Assembly: GCA_012934845.2 (NCBI GenBank)
Contig: WNNJ02001922.1
Coordinates: 96,206-160,205, forward strand
Reading direction: 5' to 3'
From: Pomphorhynchus laevis
Taxonomy: Eukaryota > Acanthocephala > Palaeacanthocephala > Echinorhynchida > Pomphorhynchidae
Length of the DNA: 64,000 nucleotides
Shown: one piece after another, positions 54,201 through 63,940 of the stretch
Numbering within the stretch: the first letter of the stretch is position 1
Layout: each line of letters begins with the position of its first letter
Notes under the pieces: generated by a model
Told to the model about the DNA's origin: nothing
The model's database searches: none
The model's input: the letters and a program-made list of their open reading frames with translations, nothing else
Translations under genes and position numbers: made by a program

Positions 54201-57200
54201 TATTTTAAATTAAATATTTCTTACTGATAGATATTTAATTTAATTTTAACTTCAATTGATCTAAAATGTATTAATTTCATACTCTAAATTTGTAATATAT
54301 CATTTAGAGTAAATTACAAGCAATTGTATCATAAATGTTTCTCTTTCTACTTTTAGGGATCCTTGGCAACATGTTGCCAAAGTGGTTTTCCGAAAAATGC
54401 AAAAACAGTCTCCGTTCATGTATATTTTAAACGTAAATATTACTTTAATTATTTTGACCGTATTAAGCTAAAATAAAGGTTTATGATCGCGTCAGAATTG
54501 ACAAGATAACTTCCAAAGATGATACAATTCTAATCAAAATGTTTAAAGGGCTTTTCCGCTACCAGGTAAATTCAAAAAATGTATTTTTTATAAAATCAAA
54601 TTTATATAAAATCAAATTTTTGATTTTTATAAATCAAATTTATGTTTCCATAAAAATGTTTGATTATCGTGAATAGTTGTCTTCAATCAGAATTAGTAAC
54701 AAATAAAGACGTAACAAGTATTACGATTTGTAATAGCAGAAAAGGGCCTGACACAGAGTAATCTTATCACTCTGTGGCTGTTTCCTCGCCATGTCCTCCT
54801 CGACAATGATATTATAAGAATCATAACTGTCTTACTAAGTTTGCTAACAATGTAAACTTTGTAGGAAACATCCAGAAAAAATTCTTGTTTTGACTGCGAT
54901 TATATGGATTATATACAAAGTCAAAATTATTACTTTATAAACTTAGCGATTAGAACCACATAAAGTACTTAGCTAACACGGGTTGAAGTTGTCAATAACA
55001 CGCTTGTTGTCTTTGGCTCGTCTATTGCTATAGATAATTTTGTAGAAGAAACCTTTCGTATCGATGATAAAATTGCTAACAGAGGAAGCGTATGTAGACG
55101 ACTACTCTGCATTATGTAGTTTGATATACTGCACTTAATTCAAATTGCTAAGCATTTAAAGGGCAACTAAATTCGATTCAACAAGATTTCAACAACTCCA
55201 AGACGAGATTTTCCAGACACTTATAAAAACGATAATCATTAGAAACATAAGTAAAACAGATTAAAAGATATTTTCTCTTCCTACCCTTTATGAAGGATTA
55301 GGAATATGGGATCCTAACGAAGAGACTTAACAGCAATACAAGTTGTCGTAAGTGTTTTTTAATTCATTTGGGTACAGCTTGGACAAGCTAGAAGATGAAA
55401 ATCAGCAGACATTTTGATTAAGATTAAAGTTAGCAACGAACAAAACATCTTGAAAACAAAGACGAATATTATAGACACATCATTTCATTTTGAGGGTTTA
55501 CTTTGATACACAAGCATGAAAAATTTGATCAGATTGGTTGACAAATCGTTCCCCACAATCATTATGCTGACATATAACCAATATTCAAATATTCAAAAAT
55601 TTTCAAGACGGCTTGACAGCTAGATATGGCTGAACTCCGTATAACAAAACTGGAAAATAAAAAATGTGATGTATATAGAACATGGCGACTTACAAAATAT
55701 CATTACCTGAGTCATCATTATCATTGAAGAGAGCTATTTTATTGAAGGCGTACATATATATATTCACGGTATGCTATAATCAAAACTCTCGTATGCCTAC
55801 AACTGCGTAGTTGTCCAGTACTCTAAGTACAGTACTCTCTAATTTTGATTTTCAATAAGCACAAACTACACGCCAAACGCATGCACGAACTGATATTGTA
55901 ATTGATAGATTGGTGTTCGGATAGAGCTGACTTACATTGATGTCAGCAATGAAAGAAATTACTATCTTTGTCTTTATTCGTTATTTTTAATTATTTTATA
56001 TACACCTTATATTTCACCTTGATATTTCAGAAAATTCGCAAATAAAAAATATATTTTTATATGTTAAATGACAATAATAACTGTTTTAGATTATAGATAG
56101 CTGTTTTACTGTTAATTACTGTTCTCGATTTCATAAATCTGTTAATTTTGATTTAAGAATTGATTTTTTATTTTTGCATTCATTTTTCTGTCCGAAGCTG
56201 ATATTATACTGCTATGCGATCGTGATAAAGTAAACGACTCAATTGATTTCGACGGTAACTTGGAGAAAGATGAAAACAATGCCTTCATTTCCTCATCCGA
56301 CATGAGGGTGTTTCATAATGTTTGGTGCGCTGGCAGCGCGTGTAGCTTTTATGATGTCGCAACGAAATGCCGCACACGACTAACCCACCACGACGGAAGT
56401 GTTGCAACCGGAAGGATTGCTGGGCACAACATGAGCTCGAAGTTTAGTGGTGAATGTTCGCGGCCTTTTTATAGACAACCAATACATTGGTAATATGTCT
56501 TGGTAACTACGCATGTATATTTAATGTACATCGTAAACAGGATAGATATTGGCAACGATATTGGTATCGAAAATGTAGGACGTATTGATAGCAATCTATC
56601 TATCGAAACAATTCTACTTTACGGAAACGAATCTCAATCTGTGAACAATGTAAGAAAATTTATATTTATAAAGATATAAATACGTATTATTTATTTAAAG
56701 TTTTAATTAAACGATTGAAATTTTTATCTTTTTGATATCATTAAAACTTTAATCAGCATGCAAAAAGATAATAACCGACATATAAAGAGATTTATTGATC
56801 TTTTCTCTTGAGGAGATCAACTAATGAAAATTTTGAACTTTCATCAGCTTGAATCTGGTTGTTCAACTAACAAATCAGTGTAGCTTTCAAACAAAAAGGG
56901 TGGTAAACAGTTCAATGTTTACAACTTGCTTTTTATGACGATGTCAGCAGTAGACTACAAAAATTCGAAATTGTAATTAGTTATGTCACTAGATGACATT
57001 TAATATTTGATAGCCTATTAAAATGACATAAAATGTCATATTCGAAAAAAAGAGTTAGGTTTATTTAATGATTTCATATCGCTTAAAATTTAAGATAAAT
57101 GTTTTAACAAAATCGCCAAATTTTTAAAGATACAAAACATTAAAATTATTGTCTATTTAGTATCGTTTAAAGAAATAAAATCTATCTTCTTTACATAAAA

Positions 57201-60200
57201 AATTTAAAAATTTTGATTTTCTCACATTTTTTATAAAAAGCATATTTATAATTTGATCTCTATTTAAATAACTTAAAAGATAGGTTTCCAATTGTATCGG
57301 ATGGATGGCAAATTTCTTAATTTGAATGAAAATAGCCGAAATATTTCGTGTTCAATTGAAAGAGCACTAATTCCTTTACAGCTCTACTGTTCATTGCAAA
57401 ATCGATAACTGTCTTATTTGTTTTCTTATTACTTGCCAATAATATTCTTAATATTATTTGCCAATTCTCATATCAATTGATTATTGTCTGTAGGTTTTTG
57501 TCCTTTTTATTTTTTTACAAAAAGTGTCGACAGTCAACGTAAAAAGGCCAAAACGATCAGCAGCTGATAAAGTCCTACAATACTGAAATGTAGCGTAATG
57601 CTGATGGCTTATAAATAAGATTAAAGTAGCGTGTAGAATAAAAATATTCATCAAAATTTCAATGGTAACAATGACTGCACACGTATATTAACTTAATATT
57701 AGGAAACACACTATAGATGAATAGTTTGATAATAGTGATCATTAAGAAATATAGGTAGGTTTTTCAATTGAAGGTTGCACTTTCTTTTACCAACGCTGAT
57801 TAAATTTGAAATCAAAAATGATTTCAATTAAATTTGCAAAATGTAAGACGAAAGTCATTCATTTAATCTAAAAATGTCGATACAGCAGACGAGTGGAGTG
57901 ATTGCCAGCCAACATTAAAAGGATCGAAACGTGAAACGTAGGTATTGGATCAATAGCTGATGATGTCACCAATACTAAAATGTAGCTACTTCTGTTAGTA
58001 TGATTAAAGAAGTGTGCAGTATCATCAAACATTTTTTCAAAGTATTAGTTTGTATATACCGCATTTCATAATCAAACAATCGACAGTAATAATAATTGCA
58101 TGCCCAGTTTGAGCAATGATACTCTAACTTGATGGGGAACCGATGATTTATGAAAGCCTCAAAAACCTTATGAATTCTATTCTCGGGTCAATCTGAGCCG
58201 CGCTCTAAATGTTTGCATATGATGGGCACTTTTCCTGATATTGACCTCTGCAGTAAACATTAATTGGAGATAATTGTAATTTTGAGGGGTATATCAATAG
58301 TATTAAGATCGTTTGCTGTCATATGATAAAAGCTGAACAAAATTTCCATTATTAGTATTGCATTCGGGGCTACCTCATTTGGTTGCCTTTGCGTTGCGCA
58401 TCGTTATATATCACGAAATGAGGTAAGAAATTTTATAGAAGAATGTGAATATCGACTCGTCTCTGTATTGTCTACAATTCAGAATTCAAATTTGGTTATC
58501 CGTACCTTCTACATAATGATTTAATTTTTATCACTCTGTTCGTTCAAATAAAATAAAATACAGATTAATGATCGGCGAGCAGAGCGACCAATCTGGAAAT
58601 TGGTCGTTTATTTGAAAAAACAAGTCTTCTATTGTTTAATTCTTAATAAGACTAAATTATTAAATGAGTTATTGCATAAATGACTTTAGGATCAATTATT
58701 ATAACAAATTTCGTAATATGTCTTCCTTTTATTGCAGCAAAGGCACACATCCACCTCAAATTACGCTCTATTCAAATGACCTATAGTCCTTATTCATCAT
58801 CTGTTATTTATTAATCAATTCATAAAAATTGATTTTTATTTTTATATTTTAAAATTATTAAAAATCATCACAATGTAATGGACTAAAATTCATGCTGGGT
58901 TATTACGAAAATCAATTTGAAAGTTGCCTATCATACACTTTGCTCTGCATGTTCAAGTAAAATGTACGAGTTCTTAACGTAGGCTACATAATAAATGGAC
59001 TAATTTCTCAATAGGTTAATTTGTAACCCTGAAGATAAAGCCTTACATATTTTAAATTAAAAGACTATGTCACTTTGTATGCTAATTTCAATATAGAATA
59101 TAGTCAACCTCTCCGTATATCAATTACAAACACAAACTTAAATTAATTTTAATTCACAAGAAAATTTTTATTTCAACTTTTGAAATTTTTATTTTATTGA
59201 AAATCAACACCGAAAAAGACTTCGTCTTTGTAAAATCAAAGAGACAAATAAAAGGTGTTCCAATGGGTGGTAATAGTAGCCCAATTATAGCTGACTTGTT
59301 TTTAAGCTTTATAGATTAAATCAGCTAACTGAGTCTACGTATTGTTATATAATTATAAAATAAACAAAACATAATAATGCTAAATCAAAATTTAATAATT
59401 AAATAATAAAATTAATAATTGTTTTTAGATTTTCTATAATTTAAATCAAGTTAAAATCAAAAAATAAAATTTAAAATAAACGTCATTTTTATGAATTGAC
59501 TAATAAATAACAGACGTTGTATCAGAGCAAGAATTAGAGGTCATCAGGAGGAACTGCTATGCTATCAGGTTTCGGCCCCTAACTCCTCTACCCAACATAG
59601 CAGCGGGGCCAAATACATGCTAATGATGTATTTCCTCTGAAATAACTATCTAGTATCTTATTCTAATACAAAGTATATTATTTATTATCCATCCATAAAA
59701 ATTTGCCACTTAAGAGTTTTAATTTATTCTTTATATTATTGTGTTGATTTATATATTTTACTATTTTCTGCTTGATGTTATTTTTATAGTAACCTAGTTT
59801 AAAATATGTATCTATTAAATTATTTAAATGATTTTGAAGAAAGCCAATATCATTACATATTGTTGCAATTCTTAAAATTTCATTATTTAATGTATTATAT
59901 TTTATATTATATGGTATGCATGAATGCTCATGCAAAAATATGTTTCTTGTAAATTTAAATATGTCATCTTTACGATATAAATAAAGAGTAGTTTTAGTTA
60001 ATGTTAATTTAATGTTCATATCTAGATATACACCTTCTTTATCATTAATATTGGTTTTGTTAAGAATAAGGCTTTCTGGATAAATGTGCTCACTAATTGA
60101 ATAAAAATTATTAGAATTAAATACACATATATCATCAATGTATCGAAACATATATTTCATATATTTATATTGTTTAGATTTAGTTTTTACACAGTTATGA

Positions 60201-62431
60201 ACAAATTCATATTCTATAAAGCTTAAAAACAAGTCAGCTATAATTGGGCTACTATTACCACCCATTGGAACACCTTTTACTTGTCTAAATATAGATGTCC
60301 CTACTTTTAAATAATTTTGATTTATCAAAATATTTAAGGATTCTATTAATTCAATTTTATCCATATATTTATATTTATTTGATGGTTTAATTTTTGTTAG
60401 ATAGGCGTTATAATTATTATAACATATATATATATGTATATCTTTTTCCGAATATAAGGTTAATTAATTTTACTAACGCTTCTTTAATATCTACTAAATC
60501 TAGATTTGTATAAAGCGTACTAAAATCGCATGTATTTATATTTTGAAAATTTATTCCTTTTGTCTGTTCTAAAAATTCTTTTGTAGAATAAATACTGAAA
60601 TAGTGTTTTATACCAGTATTAATTTCGATTACCTTGCAATATTTTTTAAAATGTGCTTTAATTACTTTAAGTATTTTATTCATATAGACAGAAAGTGGTT
60701 TTAATGTACATTTAAACGCACTACATATGAACCTAGGTTTTATTGGATTTTTGTAATTTTGGATTCCAATATAATATAGGTATAGTTTTATTATCTAATT
60801 CAACCTTTATACCCTTTTTATCCATTATAGAATAGTGACTTGTAAAAATTGTTTCTAAACTCAACTCACTACTGTTTAAAAAATAAATTTAAAATAAATT
60901 GAAAATATAACTGTTTAAAAAATAAATTTAAATTATATAAAGATATAAAATATATGTTCAGATACATTGATGATATATGTGTATTTAAATTTAACAATTT
61001 TTATTCAATAATCAAACAAATTTATCCAGGTAGCCTCATTCTTAATAAAACCAATATTAACGCTAAAATTCATGCTTGGTTATTACGAAAATCAATTTGA
61101 AAGTTGCCTATCATACACTTTGCTTTGCATATTTAAGTAAAATGTGCGAGTTCTTAACGTAGGCTACATAATAAATGGAATAATTTCTCAATAGGTTAAT
61201 TTGTAACCCTGAAGATAAAGCCTTACATATTTTAAATTAAACGATTATGTCACTTTGTATGTTAATTTCAATATAGAATATAGTCAACCTCTCCGTATAT
61301 CAATTACAAACACAAACTTAAATTAAGTTTAATTCACAAGAAAATTTTTATTTCAACTTTTGAAATTTTTATTTCATTGAAAATCAACACCGAAAAAGAC
61401 TTCGTCTTTGTAAAATCAAAGAGACAAATAAAAGGTGTTCCAATGGATGGTAATAGTAGCCCAATTATAGCTGACTTGTTTTTAAGCTTTATAGAGTATG
61501 AATTTGTATATAACTGTGTAAAAACTAAATCTAAATTATATAAAGATATAAAATATATGTTCAGATACATTGATGATATATGTGTATTTAAATTTAACAA
61601 TTTTTATTCAATAATCAAACAAATTTATCCAGGTAGCCTCATTCTTAATAAAACTAATATTAATGATAAAGAAGGTGTATATCTAGATATGAACATTAAA
61701 TTAACATCAATAAAAACTACTTTTAATTTATATCGTAAAGATGACATATTTAAATTTACAAGAAACATATTTTTGCATGAGCATTTATGCATACCATATA
61801 ATATTTAAAATAAACCATTAAATATAAATGAAATACATTAAATACATGAAATTTTAACAATTGCAATATCCGTTGAGCAAATTGTGTTATGTTTTTATTA
61901 AGTAGCCTTCTGTAAAATTCAAAAATTTGATAAAGTAAATATTAAATATTAAATTTAATATTTAATATATTAAATTTAACAAAATTTATAGTGAATGAAA
62001 CGCTTAATCATATATTTATCATACATATATTTATCATATATATTATAGTTTTGGGAGTTATATCCGTGTTGCATGTTTCTTATCTAATTGCGAGATTAAA
62101 CTGTTGTATGTTTTGCAATTTATTGTTTTTTTGAATCAAATCGACAGGCGGAACAAGCAATTCTATTTTATAAGAAGGATGGATACGTTGTTGGAATTTT
62201 ACTTTGGAATATAATGGGTCGACTTCGCGTTGCTAGACAAGTAAAATTTACTGTTTGCAATTTCTCGATTATGCTTATTATATTTAGATTTTATATGAAC
62301 GACACTTGAATCCTAATTTGAAAGAACTTACACGGCGTATAATGAACCATGATGAATCAGATTTCATTAATTCCAAGAATGATGACACGGAAGAAAGTGA
62401 TGAAGCAAATGCAGCTTCCGTTTTCAAATAA
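45144..62431 (+). CDS. AIFM1: AIFM1-like gene (apoptosis-inducing factor), gene span
   Basis: The exons are 48874-49013, 49068-49195, 49246-49324, 51571-51735, 51783-51930, 54357-54419, 54468-54565, 54973-55093, 56198-56489, 56541-56649, 62148-62240 and 62288-62431. All junctions are GT-AG and in phase, giving about 526 residues. A tentative first exon (45144-45278) would make about 571 (human 613). AIF is a mitochondrial intermembrane FAD/NADH oxidoreductase needed for respiratory-chain assembly and able to trigger cell death. Landmarks are the FAD loop LIVGGGASAA, YNRSAVRRELW, TRWDGKDSR, the NAD-binding VAVIGCGPESVELA, FHNVWCAGSACSFYD, HHDGSVATGRIAGHNM, HWIDIGNDIG and GILLWNIMGRLRVARQ. Short introns are 47-54 bases. 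The large ones hold LINE and PLE debris. A single-exon RNA check of the 5' end is lacking. Confidence 0.88.
45515..45610 (+). mobile_element. CR1-type LINE (family C), 3' scrap
   Basis: GAATGCCGCCATTCACAGC and the following ~40 bases match 10627-10685 of the C fragment (AATGCCGCCATTCAACAC..., TTAGCTACG, GACTATTTG). Confidence 0.6.
46126..48465 (+). mobile_element. L2-type LINE (copy A6), decayed and rearranged, in AIFM1 intron 1
   Basis: An endonuclease end (46126-46330), linker, RT and C-terminal remnants run to the 3' hairpin GCGTGTGCCAGCACGC (48421-48440). An RT segment (CTCATCTCCCTCGAGCTCTCC...) occurs twice, at about 46610-46740 and 47355-47480. The first copy is a misplaced duplicate joined at a 9-bp hairpin (AGTCTCTCT/AGAGAGACT, 46577-46599). 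An 18-bp tandem duplication lies at about 47297-47330. The segment 47096-47260 is identical to part of A2. Confidence 0.82.
48655..48775 (+). mobile_element. L2-type LINE, 3' terminal fragment
   Basis: The last ~120 bp of a family A element: GTCGCCGCCCCATTCGCCTGG, then the hairpin GCGTGCGTCGACACGC and an AAATAAATC-T-rich end. It lies about 100 bases before the first confirmed AIFM1 exon. Confidence 0.75.
48874..49013 (+). CDS. AIFM1: AIFM1-like exon: FAD-binding Rossmann loop
   Basis: Acceptor ACATTTAG and donor AAG|GTATAA. It encodes YFGPAVLNP...NYADYLIVGGGASAASAVK, aligning with the human segment containing LLIGGGTAAFAAARSIRA. The Gly-rich loop is complete. It enters in phase 1 and leaves in phase 0. 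Confidence 0.85.
49068..49195 (+). CDS. AIFM1: AIFM1-like exon: FAD domain, PYxRxxxxxELW segment
   Basis: It starts after AAAG and encodes VVLVTEEDEMPYNRSAVRRE, then LWTCSEE and MSITRWDGKDS. This matches human VLIVSEDPELPYMR...KELW and KQWNGKERS. It leaves in phase 2. The intron before it is 54 bases. Confidence 0.88.
49246..49324 (+). CDS. AIFM1: AIFM1-like exon: strand leading into GKK/GRK turn
   Basis: A short exon after TATATAG, encoding LYLLDEDAF...AITILKGRK (human ...VAVLTGKK). A 50-base intron lies before it. It ends in phase 0 at AAG|GTTCGT. Confidence 0.75.
49741..49920 (-). repeat. PLE-type terminal module (copy M1), diverged
   Basis: A reverse-orientation copy of the module seen at 39.3 kb. 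TCATCAAG, CACGTTTCGG and AAAATAGCAGCGG appear in the expected order. It is followed by the PLE N-terminal fragment at 50143-50571. Confidence 0.5.
50143..50571 (-). mobile_element. Penelope-like element, N-terminal ORF fragment
   Basis: The 142-codon frame (ILKQLLSDNKLKDLYVNIRS, DRLSCIIDSYCNTKYYN, NIAGLLNNSKSKEIIGSDLS) is repeated almost exactly at 63520-63930 (+) and 62840-63230 (+). It represents the region upstream of the PLE RT. It is a fossil fragment in an AIFM1 intron. Confidence 0.65.
51571..51735 (+). CDS. AIFM1: AIFM1-like exon: end of first FAD segment
   Basis: It starts after AATTTAAG and encodes VIKFDLKHNYAMLDNQWKIH, then YDKALISTGTGISS, equivalent to human VVQLDVRDNMVKL...YEKCLIATGGTPRS. 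The tail SIDAKNKVFKLQS precedes a GTAAAT donor, in phase 0. Confidence 0.85.
51783..51930 (+). CDS. AIFM1: AIFM1-like exon: NAD-binding Rossmann loop
   Basis: It encodes VDDVNKAIEAVKSVKSVAVI, GCGPESVELAYTISSSF and VTLVCTSEK. The GxGxx(G) loop reads GCGPES, so the third glycine is serine. The E of VELA, matching a human NADH-contact glutamate, is kept. It leaves in phase 1. Confidence 0.85.
52640..52975 (+). mobile_element. Penelope-like element, GIY-YIG endonuclease fragment
   Basis: The frame reads VVYEMFCDKCAAVSKK, SYIGETQRPVSERL, HYSQQHANEQ, VLCRADNVVSRKLMEAIL and SLNRKDEA, the order of a Penelope-type GIY-YIG domain (V-Y...YIGET...R...H...R...EA.I...N). It is broken. It ends just before terminal module M2. 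No adjoining RT was identified, so it is an isolated C-terminal piece. Confidence 0.6.
52985..53835 (-). repeat. PLE-type terminal repeat block, inverted partner of 38.96-39.80 kb
   Basis: It contains modules M2 (52985-53165) and M3 (53392-53505) in reverse orientation, then a LINE C-terminal scrap (LAVIEMRILR, GKRPIGRPKYT) up to 53835. It matches the block at 38960-39795 over nearly its whole length in inverted orientation, about 13 kb away. Confidence 0.65.
54357..54419 (+). CDS. AIFM1: AIFM1-like exon: LP-x-W-x-S segment
   Basis: A 63-base exon after CTACTTTTAG encoding GILGNMLPKWFSEKCKNSLR, equivalent to human [20 protein letters not shown]. The donor is CAT|GTATAT, with a 48-base intron after it. 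Confidence 0.75.
54468..54565 (+). CDS. AIFM1: AIFM1-like exon: KxKVYDRVRIDKI segment
   Basis: It starts after TATTAAG, in phase with the previous exon, and encodes KIKVYDRVRIDKITSKDDT, ILIKMFKG. It matches the human GVKVMPNAIVQSV...LLIKLKDG pattern. It leaves in phase 0. Confidence 0.75.
54973..55093 (+). CDS. AIFM1: AIFM1-like exon, lineage-specific stretch
   Basis: It encodes LTRVEVVNNTLVVFGSSIAI, DNFVEETFRIDDKIANRGSV. Both ends splice in phase. Human AIF has no clear equivalent because the next exon already aligns with the human ETDHIVAAVG stretch, so this looks like an insertion of about 40 residues or an alternative exon. Confidence 0.55.
56198..56489 (+). CDS. AIFM1: AIFM1-like exon: second FAD segment
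   Basis: It encodes DIILLCDRDKVNDSIDF, a linker, then DMRVFHNVWCAGSACSFYD, LTHHDGSVATGRIAGHNM and PFYRQPIHW, in the order of human DHIVAAVG, NIWVAGDAACFYD, EHHDHAVVSGRLAGENM and PYWHQSMFW. The Asp of human AGDAA is serine here. The HHD histidines and the W before DIG are kept. It leaves in phase 2. Confidence 0.9.
56541..56649 (+). CDS. AIFM1: AIFM1-like exon: start of the C-terminal domain
   Basis: It starts after GTAAACAG (51-base intron) and encodes IDIGNDIGIENVGRIDSNLS, ETILLYG, equivalent to human [20 protein letters not shown]. It leaves in phase 0. The next intron is 5.5 kb and holds PLE fragments. Confidence 0.85.
57540..57645 (+). repeat. Diverged relative of the 6.1-kb foldback repeat
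   Basis: AGCTGATAAAGTCC, CAATACTGAAATGTAGC and AAGATTAAAGTAGCGTG follow the order seen at 6240-6360. The boxes are degenerate (AAAAC in place of GAAAC). Confidence 0.5.
57905..58035 (+). repeat. Relative of the 6.1-kb foldback repeat with conserved stem
   Basis: ATTAAAAGGATCGAAACGTG, then GTATTGG (57942-57948), GCTGATGA and CCAATAC (57969-57975), and GATTAAAGAAGTGTGC. The order is the same as at 6240-6360. The stem strands differ from the 6.1-kb copy but remain complementary. Confidence 0.65.
58883..59317 (+). repeat. Direct duplication (copy 1 of 2) carrying a PLE RT piece
   Basis: About 434 bp starting CTAAAATTCATGCTGGG and ending in PLE RT coding sequence (GVPMGGNSSPIIADLFLSF) match 61062-61494 closely. 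Outside this unit the flanks differ. Confidence 0.85.
59520..59665 (-). repeat. PLE-type terminal module (copy M4)
   Basis: A well-preserved reverse copy: GAGGTCATCAGGAGGAAC, ATGCTATCAGGTTTCGGCCC and AACATAGCAGCGGGGCC. It directly follows the end of the PLE RT ORF that reads on the same (minus) strand. Confidence 0.7.
59678..60850 (-). mobile_element. Penelope-like element, reverse transcriptase region
   Basis: Minus-strand frames (60683-60417 and 60364-59678, with the preceding stretch to 60850) carry PLE RT landmarks in order: ILYWNPKLQK, CDFSTLYTNLDLVDIKEAL, VKGVPMGGNSSPIIADLFLS, FRYIDDICVF (catalytic YIDD), GVYLDMNIKL, NIFLHEHSCIPYN, then a C-terminal helical part ending GKFLWMDNK. No GIY-YIG domain follows before the terminal module M4. 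It is an old, broken copy in an AIFM1 intron. Confidence 0.8.
60890..61810 (+). mobile_element. Penelope-like element RT fragments with internal duplication
   Basis: A YIDD-containing RT piece at 60893-61060 is followed by the duplicated unit 61062-61494 and then the same RT piece again (61499-61666), continuing to 61808 (NIFLHEHLCIPYNI). The arrangement is that of a tandem duplication. It faces the minus-strand RT copy head to head. Confidence 0.7.
61062..61494 (+). repeat. Direct duplication (copy 2 of 2)
   Basis: Partner of 58883-59317, beginning CTAAAATTCATGCTTGG. The PLE RT frame runs on into 61377-61808 here. Confidence 0.85.
62148..62240 (+). CDS. AIFM1: AIFM1-like exon: C-terminal domain
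   Basis: It starts after ATCGACAG and encodes AEQAILFYKKDGYVVGILLW, NIMGRLRVARQ, matching human [24 protein letters not shown]...ARK. Phase 0 on both sides. Confidence 0.9.
62288..62431 (+). CDS. AIFM1: AIFM1-like terminal exon
   Basis: It encodes ILYERHLNPNLKELTRRIMN, equivalent to human [20 protein letters not shown], followed by an acidic tail (DDTEESDEANAA) and TAA at 62429-62431. AATAAA hexamers follow near 62467 and 62508. Confidence 0.88.
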   Translation: MLYERHLNPNLKELTRRIMNHDESDFINSKNDDTEESDEANAASVFK

Positions 62432-62819
62432 CTTTTGTTGGATACAAAATCAAAATTTAAATTGTAAATAAATTTTTCTTTTGAAATAGTAACATTTTAT
62501 TGAGCAAAATAAAAGTCACCTTTAAAAGTTCATTTACAATAAAAAGAAAAATTAATGTTTCTTTATGTATAATACGTAAAGTTTGATATTTAATATTTTT
62601 GTTTTTAATATTTTTGCTTATGTATTTAATAAACTGAAAACATTTATTAACAACCATATTTTAATAATCCGGTTAGACTCAAGCCAAGAAGTCGGCGATA
62701 AAATGAATAAGAAAAATAGAGTTAAAATATAAATAGATTAAAAAATCTATTTAAATATATAAAAATAGATTTATATATTTTAAAAATAGATTAATATATA
62801 TAAACAATTAGAAATATTA

Positions 62820-63400
62820 AAATAACTTTTAAGAGATAATAAACTAAAATATTTTTGTGAAGATATAAGAAGTTTTTCTAAAGATATTATTTGTTCAATG
62901 AATCGAAGATTAATTAATTATTATAACGACTATGATAGGCTAAGTTGTATAATAGACAGTTATTGTAATACAAAATACTATAATCGTACAATAAATGTTA
63001 ATAATAACAATAGAAAATATCATAAACTTCATTAATAAATGTATAGATAACATAAATATAGCCGGACTTTTAAATAATTCTAAAAGTAAAGAAATAATAG
63101 GGTCAGATTTAAATAAATATATTCCTAAAATAAGGTATAAACTCCTACCACCATTAGGACGAAAAATTTGTAATTATAATAAAGAATTAAAATCAATATG
63201 TAACGATAATATTAGAAACATAATGGAAACATAATGCAATTGTAAAAGTCTTAATTTTGATAAAATAAATGAACATATATGTACCCATAATCTAGAATTA
63301 ATTGAAAATTGTGAATTAAGAAAGCTGCTATCAAAAGGGTATAAATATAAATTGAATAATAATAACGAGAAAAATAAAATTTACAATTCATAACTGTTTA
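62820..63400 (+). mobile_element. Penelope-like element, N-terminal region fragment
   Basis: It repeats the N-terminal frame of 50143-50571 (NIAGLLNNSKSKEIIGSDLN, KYIPKIRYKLLPPLGR) and extends it with EHICTHNLELIENCELRKLL, SKGYKYKL. That block resembles the H-x-TGDL-x-I-x-N-x2-LR-x-LL-x-KGP-x-YR segment of PLE proteins. It is a fossil fragment. Confidence 0.6.
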
Positions 63401-63514
63401 AAAACTAAATCTAAATAATATAAATATATGAAATATATGTTTCGATACATTGGTGATATATGTGTATTTAATTCTAATAATTTTTATTCAATTAGTGAAC
63501 AAATTTAAAATATT

Positions 63515-63940
63515 AAAAAGATATGTATATTTATGAACAATTAGAAAAATATTAAAACAACTTTTAAGTGATAATAAGCTAAAAGATCTTTATGTAAATA
63601 TAAGAAGTTTTTCTAAAGATATCATATGTTCAATAAATCAAAGATTAATTAACGACTATGATAGGCTAAGTTGTATAATAGACAGTTATTGTAATACAAA
63701 ATACTATAATCGTACAATAAATGTTAATAAAGACAATAGAAAATATACATTAACCATAAATTTCATTAATAAATGTATAGATAACATAAATATAGCCGGA
63801 CTTTTAAATAATTCTAAAAGTAAAGAAATAATAGGGTCAGATTTAAGTAAATATATTCCTAAAATAAGGTATAAACTCCTACCACCATTAGGACGAAAAA
63901 TTTGTAATTATAAAAAAGAATTAAAATTAATGTAAGATTG
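63515..63940 (+). mobile_element. Penelope-like element, second N-terminal fragment
   Basis: Another copy of the same N-terminal region, about 690 bp downstream of the previous one. It is nearly identical to 50143-50571 in reverse. A short RT scrap with an IG-D-box-like FRYIGDICVF (63435-63480) lies between the two. Confidence 0.6.

Noticed and set aside
62457-62657. Minus-strand 66-codon frame after AIFM1
   Set aside because: Low-complexity Lys/Asn/Ile-rich translation of the AT-rich 3' UTR and flank, with no supporting signals.
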